Source of the DNA: Ancylostoma caninum
Taxonomy: Eukaryota > Nematoda > Chromadorea > Rhabditida > Ancylostomatidae
Direction: 5' to 3'
Assembly: GCA_037903475.1 (NCBI GenBank)
Contig: JBAJFG010000248.1
Coordinates: 248,001-312,000 of the forward strand
DNA length: 64,000 nt
Positions 1 through 9,830 of this stretch are shown one piece after another. A model generated the notes under the pieces. It saw only the letters and a program-made list of their open reading frames with translations. It was not told the origin of the DNA and did not search any database. The position numbers and the translations under genes were made by a program. Each line of letters opens with the position of its first letter. Within the stretch, counting starts at the first letter, position 1.

Positions 1-87
1 TCAAATCCCTGAGCGGTTTGGTGCTCATCATAATGGGTGTTTTGTGAAAGTGGAGAGCCATGTTTTGCTATTGCACTTTCTTTTTGA

Positions 88-160
88 CTAGCGCCCCTTC
101 GGGACGCTAGAAAGTGGGGTGGGGCAGCCACTTGAGGCAGGTAGAAAAGCTTCACACGTG
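88..160 (+). repeat. hairpin-bearing repeat, copy 1
   Basis: Positions 88-110 form an imperfect inverted repeat: CTAGCG and CGCTAG outer arms, a CCC/GGG inner stem, one mismatch and a TTC loop. The following roughly 50 bases (GAAAGTGGGGTGGGGCAGCC and on to CTTCACAC) recur at 6553-6622. In both places the hairpin lies about 0.4-0.5 kb upstream of 60-bp satellite units, so it looks like part of a duplicated module. No known family is recognised. Confidence 0.7.
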
Positions 161-479
161 TGAAATGCCTCGAAATCAGCAAAAAAGCAAAAATAATCAT
201 TAGCTGAGCTCAGATACGAAATTGTCCTCATGAGTTGCGTATACTCTACGGCTCTGGCCGCCTCGCCAACGTCGGCCTTCGAGTCTTCTCGCCATCCTAG
301 CCTTGCTTGCAAATTCTCAATCCCGCACCTACATTCATGTGAAGCGCATTTCCGATGCACTGATAATACCTACTCTTTTTTGTCACTTTTCTTACATGCC
401 TATGGACCCGTTATGAATAGCCAACACAGAGGAAGAAGAGATGGTCGACTGAGACATGAATGAGGGCGTAGCGTGCCTC

Positions 480-870
480 TACTCCACCGGCAGACGTGCA
501 TCTTGGTGTTTTCCCCACTATTGAGCCACGGGCCCATTCTCCATCAGTGCACCCGTATCCTGGCGCTTATCACACTGTTGGGCCAGGGCAGACCCATCCT
601 CAATTTGTGGATCTCTATCCTGGCGTTCTTCCCACTACTGGGCCAGCGCAAACGCGATCCATCGGTGGGACTCATATCCTGGCGCTTTCCCAACTAATCG
701 GCCCCTTGCGGACCCAGTCTCCATCGATGGACCCGTATCCTGGTGTTTCAACCAGTACTGGGCCACGACGGACCCTTTCCCATCGATGGGCCTATATCCT
801 GCCGTTTTTCCTGTATTGGGCCACGGCGGACTCTTTCTCGATCGGTGAACAACTATCATGATGTTTTTCT
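480..870 (+). repeat. degenerate 60-bp satellite units
   Basis: About six diverged units of roughly 60 bp share the pattern 'CTGGGCCA...GGACCC...CCATCGGTGGACCCGTATCCTGGCG'-like blocks with the large array at 7080-9070. Spacing is near 60 bp. The array is more diverged than the large one. The apparent ORFs across it come from the period being a multiple of three. Confidence 0.8.
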
Positions 871-2160
871 GGACTAGGAGGCCCCGGCTCATCTGTCCGT
901 CATCACTGCAGCTGCACTCCTTGCAAATCTGGAAAGTGATAGAACAGAGTTAGGAAATACTTGGAAAGTTTGATCAACTGCCCAAGTTGCACAACTGGCT
1001 TCAGAAAATGTCACAACAGCTTATGATGACGCGTTCCTCATCCTGTGTATTTGATTGTACTTCTGAAAAACAGAGGGATCCTCGAGGTGCATGATCCCCA
1101 AGGGACCTCAAATCGCAAGGTCTATCCTAGGTGAGGGCACCGAGTGAATCCTTCGATACATCCCCCATGGTATGCACACTTCTTTCGCAGTGGTTATCGT
1201 CCACTGTTCCAAAGATGAGTGAAGCCAACAACAAAGCACCACAGAGGAGCGACTATGCTCTGTACATTGCTGCAACGCATCGTCAAATCGTTGTAAACAC
1301 TGTCTCGCCTAGAGGGCTCGAGACCGCTAGCCGCTGGTCCCGCCATGAAATCCCGAATGCACCCGACTTCCCCTACGTCTATGCACCTATGACCAAACAT
1401 CGGCCGAATGCCCCATCAGCTTCGCATCCTCGCGAGGCACAGCCTATAACTGAGTCTCACGGCGAACGCATGCGATCACGTGCTAGTCCCCTACGTCTGC
1501 GCTCTAGAAAATTTTGTTGCACTACCATGATTTATATAAGAGGATACTGCAAAATTAATCCGTTGCCTGATCAACAGATCGTTGTCTCCAAATACTTTCG
1601 TACGGGAGAATGCTTTCCCTTTTGTTGGGATGAATCTATTAGATTCGCGGCTCTGGTTTGAACCGTTCAAAAAATGTACCCATTAGAGTACTGTCTTCGT
1701 TCCAGGCTCCAAAGATAATTAGTCTTTGACGCGGGAAATTCGTGTTTGGCCGAGGCATCGAAATGTGGGGGCGCGAGAAGACTGTTGTGGCGAAAATGTC
1801 CACAGGGTGGACGGCCGGAAGGCAACAAACAGGGTTTTTAGGCCCTGAACTAAGAGTACAGAAGGAAGGCGGTTCAGTGGTTTATTGTCGAATACGAGAG
1901 CAACCGTTCAACTGCTCGAACAGAACTAAGAGTGACTTAGCACTTGGCCCCGCCCCTTAGTGAGCATGAGGGATCGGGCGGGGCACTAGGCCGAGGATGG
2001 GGTCCTCATACCAAGTATGAGGACATGACGTTTACGGCGCGCCCTACACGCTATCTATTGCGGCGTCGTAGGAAAAAAATTCATATTCAAAGGAGCGGTG
2101 GTTTGTGTGATTGGGTGGGGGAGGCTTCACGAAGGGTTCGTAAGGCTGTATGTATCTGAG
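871..2160. other. no supported gene; unclassified sequence
   Basis: An open stretch of 176 codons at 1131-1661 (+) has no recognisable domain, no convincing splice context and ordinary intergenic composition. I see no terminal repeats in this stretch. I treat it as unannotated intergenic or decayed repeat sequence. Confidence 0.5.
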
Positions 2161-2387
2161 CGTCCATCGGGGTGTGGGTCATGATGAGGGAAAAGTGGGT
2201 GGGCGATGTGTCTGCGATTGGTTCAATGAAGCCCTCGCTCCGCCCTTCAGGACCTACTCGCACTGATTCGCGCGCGATTTCATCACACTTGCCCATGCAT
2301 CTGAGTGTGAGTGGGGACGAGTCGGCGCCAAAGGGCGGGAAGGCGCCGTCCTATTTCGCCTCATCATGACCCACACCCCGTCCATCG
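2161..2387. mobile_element. MITE with 9-bp TSD (family M9), copy 1
   Basis: The element is 2170-2378 (209 bp) and is flanked on both sides by the exact 9-bp duplication CGTCCATCG (2161-2169 and 2379-2387). Its terminal inverted repeats are GGGTGTGGGTCATGATGAGG and the complement. The interior shares blocks (TCTGCGATTGG, CGCGCGATT, GACGAGTCG, GGGCGGGAAGGC) with the element at 25960-26166, so both are one non-autonomous family. A 9-bp duplication fits Mutator-like (MULE) transposition better than hAT (8 bp). The superfamily assignment is inference, because no transposase is present. Confidence 0.9.
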
Positions 2388-2590
2388 CTGTTCAGTATGC
2401 ACGCGCGCAGCCTTTGTCGGTTGGAACGCGCTTTCCCACGGCTACCGTAATCCTCGGACGTTTTGTCCCATATCTAGAGATAGAGCTTATATGTACCGAG
2501 GTCTTGAACTTGAGATACATGCTACACATATTGTTAGGACTCCAGAGAGCAAAAAACCTGGGTGGGCAAGATTTTGACACTAGTTTGCCC

Positions 2591-3065
2591 TTAAAGGCAC
2601 AGCCTCCTCGAATCTTTTTGAGATTTTCGCGTGAAAAGAATCTCCTGTAGTTGCTCATCACAATGGTATATGTAATTCCGTGGAAGAATGCCGAAGAAAC
2701 CCGTTTTCAATCTCCGATTTTTAAGAACCGTGGAGGCGGAGCCGATGCGAAATCACATAGCTTTCACCTCTCGTATTCCTTTGCTCGCCACGCATGGAGT
2801 GCGGTTTCTATTCTGATAGGGAGTGGATGAGGAATTTCAACGAGAATTACAAATTTCTTCAGAGGGTGCGCTCCCGGGAGTGAATTATCCCAACAGTGCC
2901 TTGGCCTCACCTCTCCGCTCCGCCCACAGGCTTCTTGGGACTCGAAAACAGGGTTTTTTGTCAGTTTTACGCGGAATCACATATACCATCATGATCAACA
3001 GCTCCTGTAGATGGTTTTCACGTGAAAATCTCAAAAGCGATTCTGAGGAGGGACGGTGCCTTTAA
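2591..3065. mobile_element. TTAA-flanked MITE (piggyBac-like)
   Basis: Inverted ends begin AGGCAC and run about 65 bp (2595-2660 against 3000-3061). They share TTTTGAGATTTTC and CGTGAAAA blocks and are bounded on both sides by TTAA (2591-2594 and 3062-3065). TTAA target sites are the hallmark of piggyBac-type transposition. No transposase ORF is present, so this is a non-autonomous derivative of about 467 bp. Elements at 36883 and 39597 have related AGGC ends at TTAA. Confidence 0.8.
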
Positions 3066-3193
3066 TCACTCTCGAGGTATACCAGGACCCATGTAGAGGC
3101 AGTCGGGAGGTTAAGATTCAAGGCCTTAACTGTACATAACCACATCGCCTCAACACTGCAGTTATGTGCTCATTGAAATGTGTTATTTTACAG

Positions 3194-3334
3194 GTTTTCG
3201 ACTAAGCCCGAAGACCCCTCAAAAGTGTTGGTATTCGAAGATGCGCCAAATGGTGGTCGAGCGGCAATAGCGGCTGGTATGAAATGTGTGATGGTGCCAG
3301 ATGAAAGCCATCGCGAAGAAGTTAAAGCGATAAA
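3194..3334 (+). pseudogene. isolated exon of a HAD phosphatase (pseudouridine-5'-phosphatase-like)
   Basis: A 141-bp segment lies between a strong acceptor (TTTTACAG, ending 3193) and a donor (GTAAGC at 3335). It has one open frame with 1 nt at the 5' side and 2 nt at the 3' side. Its 46 complete codons contain VLVFEDAPNGGRAAIAAGM followed by MVPD. This is the motif III/IV region of HAD-superfamily phosphatases, closest by eye to the HDHD1/PUDP family, which removes phosphate from pseudouridine 5'-phosphate in the cytosol. No upstream nucleophile exon (DxD) and no downstream exon are visible in the flanking kilobases. A TTAA MITE ends 128 bp upstream. It may be an exon of a gene with long TE-filled introns, or a gene fragment. 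Family recognition is firm; functionality is not. Confidence 0.65.
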
Positions 3335-3479
3335 GTAAGCCGTTAATGTTGCATTTATATCAGTGACAAAAGGCTCAAATATTCCCGCAGCTCCATCCTC
3401 CGTCATGAGCAGTACTCCTATACACAGACAGATGCTGCTAAATCATCGCGGTTACATCCATATTTGTCCTTACTTCGCT

Positions 3480-3790
3480 CTAAAGGCGCCGCTACTTCAA
3501 CTTCACAATGCTGTCAACTAGGTTTTGCCCAGCTACAAGTGTCACCCTAATCTATTCGCGTTATTGCCTAAAGTAGTGCCTAAAGTGCTGTTCCGTCTCA
3601 ATAATCTCGCACAACAGTGCTGCCAAGAAGGTGTCTCCAGATCCACTCTCGGCCAATCTTGCTGGCCCAGTGGAGAGATAGGACTGCCAAGCTTCTCCTT
3701 GGAATTCCACGGCTCTCGGCCGTTCCATTTTTGAATGAACCAGGGAGTAAAAATTTATTATACGCACTAATTTCATGCTAAACGCTTCAA
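3480..3790. repeat. dispersed repeat R2, copy 1
   Basis: The sequence is clearly similar to 9530-9830, with shared blocks such as ACAATAATCTCGC, GTGCTG and GGTGT(T/C)TCCAG and collinear order. Nothing in it codes for a recognisable protein. It is likely a decayed non-autonomous element, with one edge near TAAAGGCGCCG. Confidence 0.6.
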
Positions 3791-4623
3791 AATATCAGTT
3801 GCGTACTAAAACTCAGCACTAATACTTTTACTAAACACCAGTGTACTTGAAATGCTTTGGTGACAACACGTAACTAATTTTTTGTGCATACAGGCACATA
3901 TCAAGTGAAAGTATCAGAATCGTAGAAATCAAGAAAGAATAGTAAAAGCTTGGGTGAAAAGCGGTGGCAGTTTTATTTCCAGGTATCAGAAAATTTGGTC
4001 AAGTCCAGCTTCCTTCGTAGGGATTTTAAGAAAATTAGCGGACGTGCAGTACGACAAATTTCATATGATTTTGTGCGTATCGTATCCACGCTGGTATTAA
4101 TGACACTCAACTTGGGCAAGGCTATCGCGAAAATCCAAATTCTATGGAGGTGACGTGGCAAGGAAATTTTTGATTATGCAAATAATCGAAACCCATGAGC
4201 AGATTGGATGCAATTCTGCAGTGTGAATTTCAAAGGTAGAACATGTTTCAAAATTCATGGGTGACAAGTTTCACGATTCGGAAGAAGCAAAGTGATGGCA
4301 AATTCGGTAATTGAAAATGTTAGCATTTCAAAGGACAAAACAAGGAAGCAACGAATTCCGTTCCAATCGCTGACCTGCTCATTCAGGAACAAGCTTCATC
4401 AAAGTCGCCAGAAAATGAGCTAGTCACTCGATATAAACAACTAGAGACAGAACATCAACTGAGAGGAAAAAGGACAAGAGCTACTAAATAAGAACAAGAA
4501 CGAAAAGGGAGAGAGTGAAGAAACTACTTTAAACAGAACGGTTCTCACTTATTCGACTTTAAGCAGCTTTGAAACATCAGTATTGGTTTTGTTGGCTTGA
4601 AAATGAGTGAGTTTTACATGATT
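3791..4623. other. no supported feature
   Basis: AT-rich sequence with no ORF of interest, no clear repeat pairing inside the window and no splice-bounded exon that I could identify. It lies downstream (on the minus strand) of the possible gene end at 4624-4797, so part of it could be that gene's 3' UTR. Confidence 0.4.
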
Positions 4624-4797
4624 TCATCCATCTGGTGGTCCAGTTTCCTTTTTGAGCTCCTCAATTTCTCTCCGAATCTCTCTTCTCTGAAAAAAAAAAA
4701 CCTATGAGAGACTGATTTCAGTTGGAAGTTGATAAGAAACATACCGGTGTCAACAAAAGCCTCTCTCTCCCCAATAATTATTGTCGGACATCCAAAC
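4624..4797 (-). CDS. possible last two exons of an unrecognised minus-strand gene
   Basis: On the minus strand an exon at 4797-4745 (53 nt) ends at a GTATGT donor. A second exon at 4688-4624 follows an acceptor with a long pyrimidine run (TTTTTTTTTTTCAG) and ends in TGA. The phases match: the first exon leaves 1 nt and the second supplies 2 nt, restoring a Glu codon. The last exon encodes the charged, probably helical run KREIRREIEELKKETG before the stop. The first exon reads FGCPTIIIGEREAFVDT. No family is recognised, and the acceptor before the 53-nt exon (CCCCAAG) is weak. Upstream exons were not found with confidence. Confidence 0.35.
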
Positions 4798-5244
4798 CTT
4801 GGGGATACGATTTAGCATTATGAGAAAAGTTTTGCTAGCACCATTCTCGGGCCATCCTGCAGGCTCTACAACCGAATGTGGCAGAAGTTTTTGAGAAAAA
4901 GCTTTTCCAGTGGGTGTAGCTAGTACCTTCTTTTACCAGGACTTTGAAACACTGGATCACTCTGTGGGCAAAGTTCTTGCACACCTCCGAAGGGCTACTA
5001 TTCTTGCGTGTCTGTACATTGTCGATGATGATGCTAACTGATAGCGATAGATCGATGGGTCTAGAACAGGATCATGATTAAAGCCGACGGATGAAATGAC
5101 ATGACCGGAAAGTAGAAGATTCGGACTACAGGAAAAAATGGGAAGTCCGAGAAGAATCTTGAATCATGCCATTAATCGAGCAAATTCACAGCGCGCGGGC
5201 AGGGCCTATAATTTTGGCGCATTTTGTAAACAAGGGTAGCAGCA

Positions 5245-6290
5245 TCAGAGGTCTAGAGGATAGATCTGGGTGAGAGAGAGAGGGGAGGGAGAGAAACAGA
5301 AGGAATCATGAAATTGAACAGAAAATAAAACAATATTAACACCGATGATATACAGTGCTGTGATGGAGTACGCAAAAACCCGAAAGCAAAAGGGCAATCA
5401 ACAAAGAGAGAACACAAGCTCAGAATAGAGATAAGAGAGAGACTAGAGACAAAATCAGAAAGGGAAACAAGCAGGGATGAGGAAGTAAAAAGAAGGCACC
5501 GGTGATACACAGTGCTATGACGGACTGCGCAAAAACTCCAAATGAAAAAATCAGAAGAGGGAGAGAGAGAAAACTGGCTCGAAACAAAGATAACAGAGAA
5601 TGGAAACAAGAGAAAAAAGCAATCAAACAGAAGGGATGCATCAAGGGGCATATGTATACTTTTCACACTTCCAACCAGGAGAAAAAAGATGACCTTGAGC
5701 CGCAGGTTGTTGGGGACTTCAACAGCGCAATCGAACTATTGGACACTAGACGGTGCACCCGGCTTCGCTCGAGGGTGTTCATTTTCTCCCGGCCATTTAA
5801 AGCTGATGCCAACATTTGTTGAACCAAAAAATCCTTTCAAAATGTTCATCATTTGGTGATCAGCTCAAGTGACCCTCCTTCACACTGCCCCTCCCCCTTT
5901 CCTCAAAAAATGGGGTGAAGTTGCTTGACTGGTAAATAAATTCTTATAAAGTGCATGCCTCAACAACGTTCAGCGTTTAGAAAAGTCCCAGAAGGCACGT
6001 TTTCACCAACCCGTGTGCAAGAATGTCGAAAAATCAATAAAACAGATTCCCATGCGAAGGCAAGAGATGGTGTTCAAAAACCGCATAACTCTGAATACAA
6101 GAAAATGAACGCGCAAACATATGCAGAATGAAGAGTAGAACACGCCGGGGCGGAAATGAACATGAATAGAACAAGAAAGAGGATGAGAAACACCAGAAGC
6201 ACACAAGATAGACAAAAAATTCCATATTGGGTGAAGAATTTTCGGAAATTTCGAAAATCCACGCTGTCACAACGCCTTTTGCTGCGCCTC
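5245..6290. repeat. dispersed repeat R1, copy 1 (carrying a Helitron insertion)
   Basis: The repeat opens with AACAAGGGTAGCAGCATCAG, as does 11673. The two copies stay collinear: purine-rich GAGAAACAGAAGGAA blocks, two CACCGATGA(T/C)A-type units followed by GATGGAGT(A/G)CGCAAAAAC, then a CCATGCG block. Copy 1 is longer because a Helitron fragment sits at 5746-6040. The long purine strand yields pyrimidine-coded hydrophobic ORFs on the minus strand (5253-5666), which I regard as spurious. Confidence 0.75.
5746..6040 (-). mobile_element. Helitron 3' fragment (minus orientation)
   Basis: On the minus strand the element ends in a GC-rich hairpin (CGAGCGAAGCCGGG) followed by CTAG (5746-5749), with A at 5745, so the junction is CTAG|T as Helitrons require. 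Its interior matches the last 250-300 bp of the Helitron at 19596-20552 (CATCAGCTT, AAATGGCCGGGAGAAA, TCACTTGAGCTGAT). No TC-starting 5' end is seen near 6040, so this copy is probably 5'-truncated. The related repeat at 11673-12250 lacks the insertion. Confidence 0.75.
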
Positions 6291-6552
6291 AACCGCTAAA
6301 ATTCGAGTGTCGCAGCGTTCACGGTGTTCTCGCAGCAGCTGGACGGCACTGCCGACCCATTTGCAGCACATATGCAAATTCCCTCGCGCGAAAACAGCGT
6401 GACGTGGCCGTGGCGATGCCTGGGCAGTCGTTCACCAACTGTACCAACTCAGATATTCGAGCAGCATTATCCTCTGCGAATAGCAGCACTTCTCGCCTAC
6501 TATACGGACAGGTGCTGCTAAATCGTTGCGATCTTATCAGTACTTGTAATCA

Positions 6553-6622
6553 CTAGCGCCCCTTCGGGACGCTAGAAAGTGGGGTGGGGCAGCCACTTGG
6601 GACATGTGCAAACGCTTCACAC
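6553..6622 (+). repeat. hairpin-bearing repeat, copy 2
   Basis: The 23-bp hairpin CTAGCGCCCC..GGGACGCTAG (6553-6575) and following bases are the same as at 88-160. It again precedes satellite-type sequence, here the large array starting near 7080. Confidence 0.75.
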
Positions 6623-6699
6623 TTGCCAAATCTCTTGATAGAGAAGCAGAACCAATCTTCCAATGGGCCCAAACATGAAGTCTTTCTTACTCAGACAAA

Positions 6700-7040
6700 G
6701 TGCCGGAATTTCCGCAGCAGAAAACCGGAATTTCCGCAGGTAACCAGTCGGTTTTTCTGCTGTTCTGCTGCGGAATTTCCGGTATTCTTCTGCGGAAATT
6801 CCGGTATTCTGCTGCGGAATTTCCGAGCGGGAGTATTTTGCTGCGGAATTTCCGGAGTTCGGGGCAGCTCTTTTCTTCTTCGGTTTTCCTGCGTTTCTGC
6901 TGCGGAAATTCCGGAGCGCTTTTTTCTCTGCGTCTCTCTCACTGCGGATCTCTTTCTGCTGCTGTTTTTCCGAAAGCCGTTTTATTTTGCTGCGGAATTT
7001 CCGGAAGGCCCATGTTCTGCTGCGGAATTTCCGGCAGTTT
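6700..7040 (+). repeat. cluster of CGGAATTTCCG palindromes
   Basis: About ten copies of the palindromic core GGAATTTCC or GGAAATTCC, usually in the context CTGCTGCGGAATTTCCGG, occur with irregular spacing and on both strands. The spacing is not a fixed tandem period. The core happens to fit an NF-kappaB-type consensus (GGRRNNYYCC), but nothing here shows that it is regulatory. Confidence 0.75.
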
Positions 7041-7079
7041 GTCTGAGTATGAGTTGAGTATGAGAATGAGAAGTTCCTT

Positions 7080-9070
7080 CTCCATCGTATGGCGTATTCG
7101 TGCGGATTCCTCACTATCGGGCCAACGCAGACGTGTTCTCCATCGGCGGAACTGTATCCTGCCGTTCCCCACACTATTGGACAAAGCGAAATCGTATCCG
7201 AGTGTTTTCCACACTACTGGGCCGCAGCGGACTTTCCTCCATCGGTGGACCCATATTCTGGCGCCATCTTCACTATTAGGCCTGAACCGTATCCTGGTAT
7301 TCTCCACTTTACTGAGTCACAGCGGACCAATCCTATATTGGCGGACCCGTATCCTGGTGTTATCCATAGTACTGGGCCACGGCGGGCCCTTCCTCCATCA
7401 GAGCGCCCTCATTCTGGCGCCTTCCTCACAGTTGGGGCAAGCCGGATCCGTGCTGCAGGGGCGGGTTCGCATCCTGGCATTCTCAACACTAAAGTGAACC
7501 CGTATCCTGACGTCCTCCACACAACAGGGCCACGGTGGGCTCTTCCTCCATCGGTGGACCTGTATCTCGGCGTTTCCCGCACCACTGGGCACGGCGGCCC
7601 TTTTTTTCCATCGGTGGGCCCGTGTCATTGAGTTCCCCACAGCACTGGGCCACCGTGGACCCTTTCTTCATCGGTGGACCCGTGTCATGGAGTTTCCTGC
7701 ACCACTGGGCCACGGCGAGCCATTTCTCCATCGGTGGACCTGTATCCTGGCGTCCCCCGCAACATTGGGCCCTTGCGGGCCTTTCCTCCATAGCTGGACC
7801 CACGTCATGGTGTTCCCCACAGCACTGGGCCACGGCGGGCCCTTTCTCCATCGGTGGACCCGTATCTCGGCGTCCGCCGCGCCATTGGGCCACGGCGGGC
7901 CTTTTCTCCATCGGTGGACCCGTATCTCGGCGTCCGCCGCACCATTCGGCCACGGCGGGCTCTTTCTCGTCGCTGGACCCGTATCATTGAGTTCCCCACA
8001 GCACTGGGCCACCGTGGAATCTTTCTTCATCGGTGGACATGTGTCATGGAGTTTCCTGCACCACTGGGCCACGGCGGGCCTTTTCTCCATCGATGGACCC
8101 GTGTCATCGAGTTCCCCACAGCACTGGGCCACCGTGGACCCTTTCTTCTTCGGTGGACCCGTGTCATGGAGTTTCCTGCACCACTGGGCCACTGCGGGCC
8201 TTTTCTCCATCGGTGGACCCGTGTCATTGAGTTCCCCACAGCACTGGGCCACGGCGGGCCCTTTCTTCATCGGTGGACCCGTGTCATGGAGTTTCCTGCA
8301 CCACTGGGCCACTGCGGGCCTTTTCTCCATCGGTGGACCCGTGTCATTGAGTTCCCCACAGCACTGGGCCACGGCGGACCCTTTCTCCATCGGTGGACCC
8401 ATGTCATGGAGTTTCTCGCACCACTGGGCCAGCCGGGCCTTTTCTCCATCGGTGGACCCGTATCTTGGCGTTCCCCGCTCCATTGGGCCCTAGCGGGCCT
8501 TTTCTCCATAGCTGGACCCACCTCATGGCGTTCCCCACAGCACTGGGCCAAGGCGGGCTCTTTCTCATCGCTGGACCCGTATCATTGAGTTCCCCACAGC
8601 ATTGGGCCACCGTGGACCCTTTCTTCATCGGTGGACTCGTGCCATGGAGTTTCCTGCACCACTGGGCCACGGCGGGCCTTTTCTCCATCGGTAGACCCGT
8701 GTCATTGAGTTCCCCACAGCACTGGGCCACCGTGGACCCTTTCTTCATCGGTGGACCCGTGTCATGGAGTTCCCCACAGCACTGGGCCACCGTGGACCCT
8801 TTCTTCATCGGTGGACCCGTGTCACGGAGTTTCCTGCACCACTGGGCCACGGCGGGCCTTTTCTCCATCGGTGGACCCGTGTCATCGAGTTCCCCACAGC
8901 ACTGGGCCAGGCGGGCCTTTTCTCCATCGGTGGACCCGTATCTTGGCGTCCCCCGCTCCATTGGGCCCTAGCAGGCCTTTTCTCCATAGCTGGACCCACC
9001 TCATGGCGTTCCCCACAGCACTGGGCCACGGCGGGACCTTTCTCCATTGGTGGACCCGTATCCGTATTTA
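7080..9070 (+). repeat. 60-bp satellite array
   Basis: About 30 tandem units of 60 bp carry a consensus core CCACTGGGCCACGGCGGGCC, then TTTCTCCATCGGTGGACCCG, then TATC(T/C)(T/C)GGCGT or GTGTCATGGAGTT. From about 7600 to 8900 two unit types alternate: one with GAGTTCCCCACAGCACTG and one with GAGTTTCCTGCACCACTG. This gives a 120-bp higher-order period. Units before 7500 are more diverged. Because 60 is divisible by three and stops are rare, several frames on both strands stay open for 190-270 codons. I do not regard these as genes. Confidence 0.95.
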
Positions 9071-9529
9071 GTTGATTGGATATACAATGTCATGCCTTTC
9101 TACTTAGATGCGATGCGGCAATAGCACCCACCAGATGAGGCGACCGCGTAGGTCCACCCTCCCGAGCTTCCGAGACGCGGCAGCCCGCCTAGCACCCGTC
9201 CATCTCTTCCTGCAAGTGCACGCAGCGTCGCATCAGTGGAAGGCTGGTTTTCCTGCTGCGTATATTGTGCAGCCTGAAAGCTCGTAAACACTCCCTCACT
9301 GCTATGCGGCGAGACCGCCAGCGAAGGTGATGAAATCACCATCCTGTGCATGCGGGAGAGCCAGCAGTGACGTAATTTCGGGTCCCAAAGCGAACGTGTC
9401 TGCGTCCATGGAAATCGGCCATTTCGCCACACAGTCTGCGCCTCAAGATTGCGGTGTCTATGAGTGCCGCCCCGTATCTCTAGCCGCACTAGCCCCCTTA
9501 CGGCGCTTTGTTTAATAGATTTCGCCCTA
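9071..9529. other. no supported gene between satellite and repeat R2
   Basis: A 129-codon open frame on the minus strand (9489-9100) has no recognisable domain. It abuts satellite DNA. I would not call it a gene from this evidence. Confidence 0.4.
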
Positions 9530-9830
9530 AAGGTGCCGTGACTTTAGTCCCACAGTGCTGCTAATCGGGCTTGGCCCGGCCATATCCTCGCCCTAATCTC
9601 TTTCTATTCCTGCCCTAGAATGCTGCCAAAAGTATTGCATCACAATAATCTCGCCTCATAGTGCTGACAAAAGTGGTGTTTCCAGGTCAACTCTTAACCC
9701 ACATTCCTGGCCTTATGGAGCGATTGGGCTGTTAAGCCTCGCTTCTAATTCCCGGCGCACCATGATCGCTCCACTATTGAATGAGTACGGAAGTAGAAAT
9801 GGAATTTATTACTATCATCAAATTAAACGC
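9530..9830. repeat. dispersed repeat R2, copy 2
   Basis: Collinear with 3480-3790, beginning near TAAAGGTGCCG and ending near an AATTTATTA block. It is non-coding and diverged. Confidence 0.6.

Noticed and set aside
1131..1661. 176-codon ORF on the plus strand
   Set aside because: No domain, no splice support and no similarity I can recognise. Length alone is not convincing in this composition.
5253..5666. Hydrophobic 137-codon minus-strand ORF resembling a membrane protein
   Set aside because: The plus strand is a long purine-rich repeat. Its complement codes for Ser/Leu/Phe by composition. The same artefact appears at 11669-11926.
6700..7040. CRISPR-like array
   Set aside because: Repeats are palindromic but have irregular spacing, no unique equal-length spacers, and the genome is clearly animal.
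7668..8483. Overlapping 244-271-codon ORFs on both strands in the satellite
   Set aside because: They exist in several frames at once and repeat every 20 codons, because the satellite period is 60 bp. No start context or domain.
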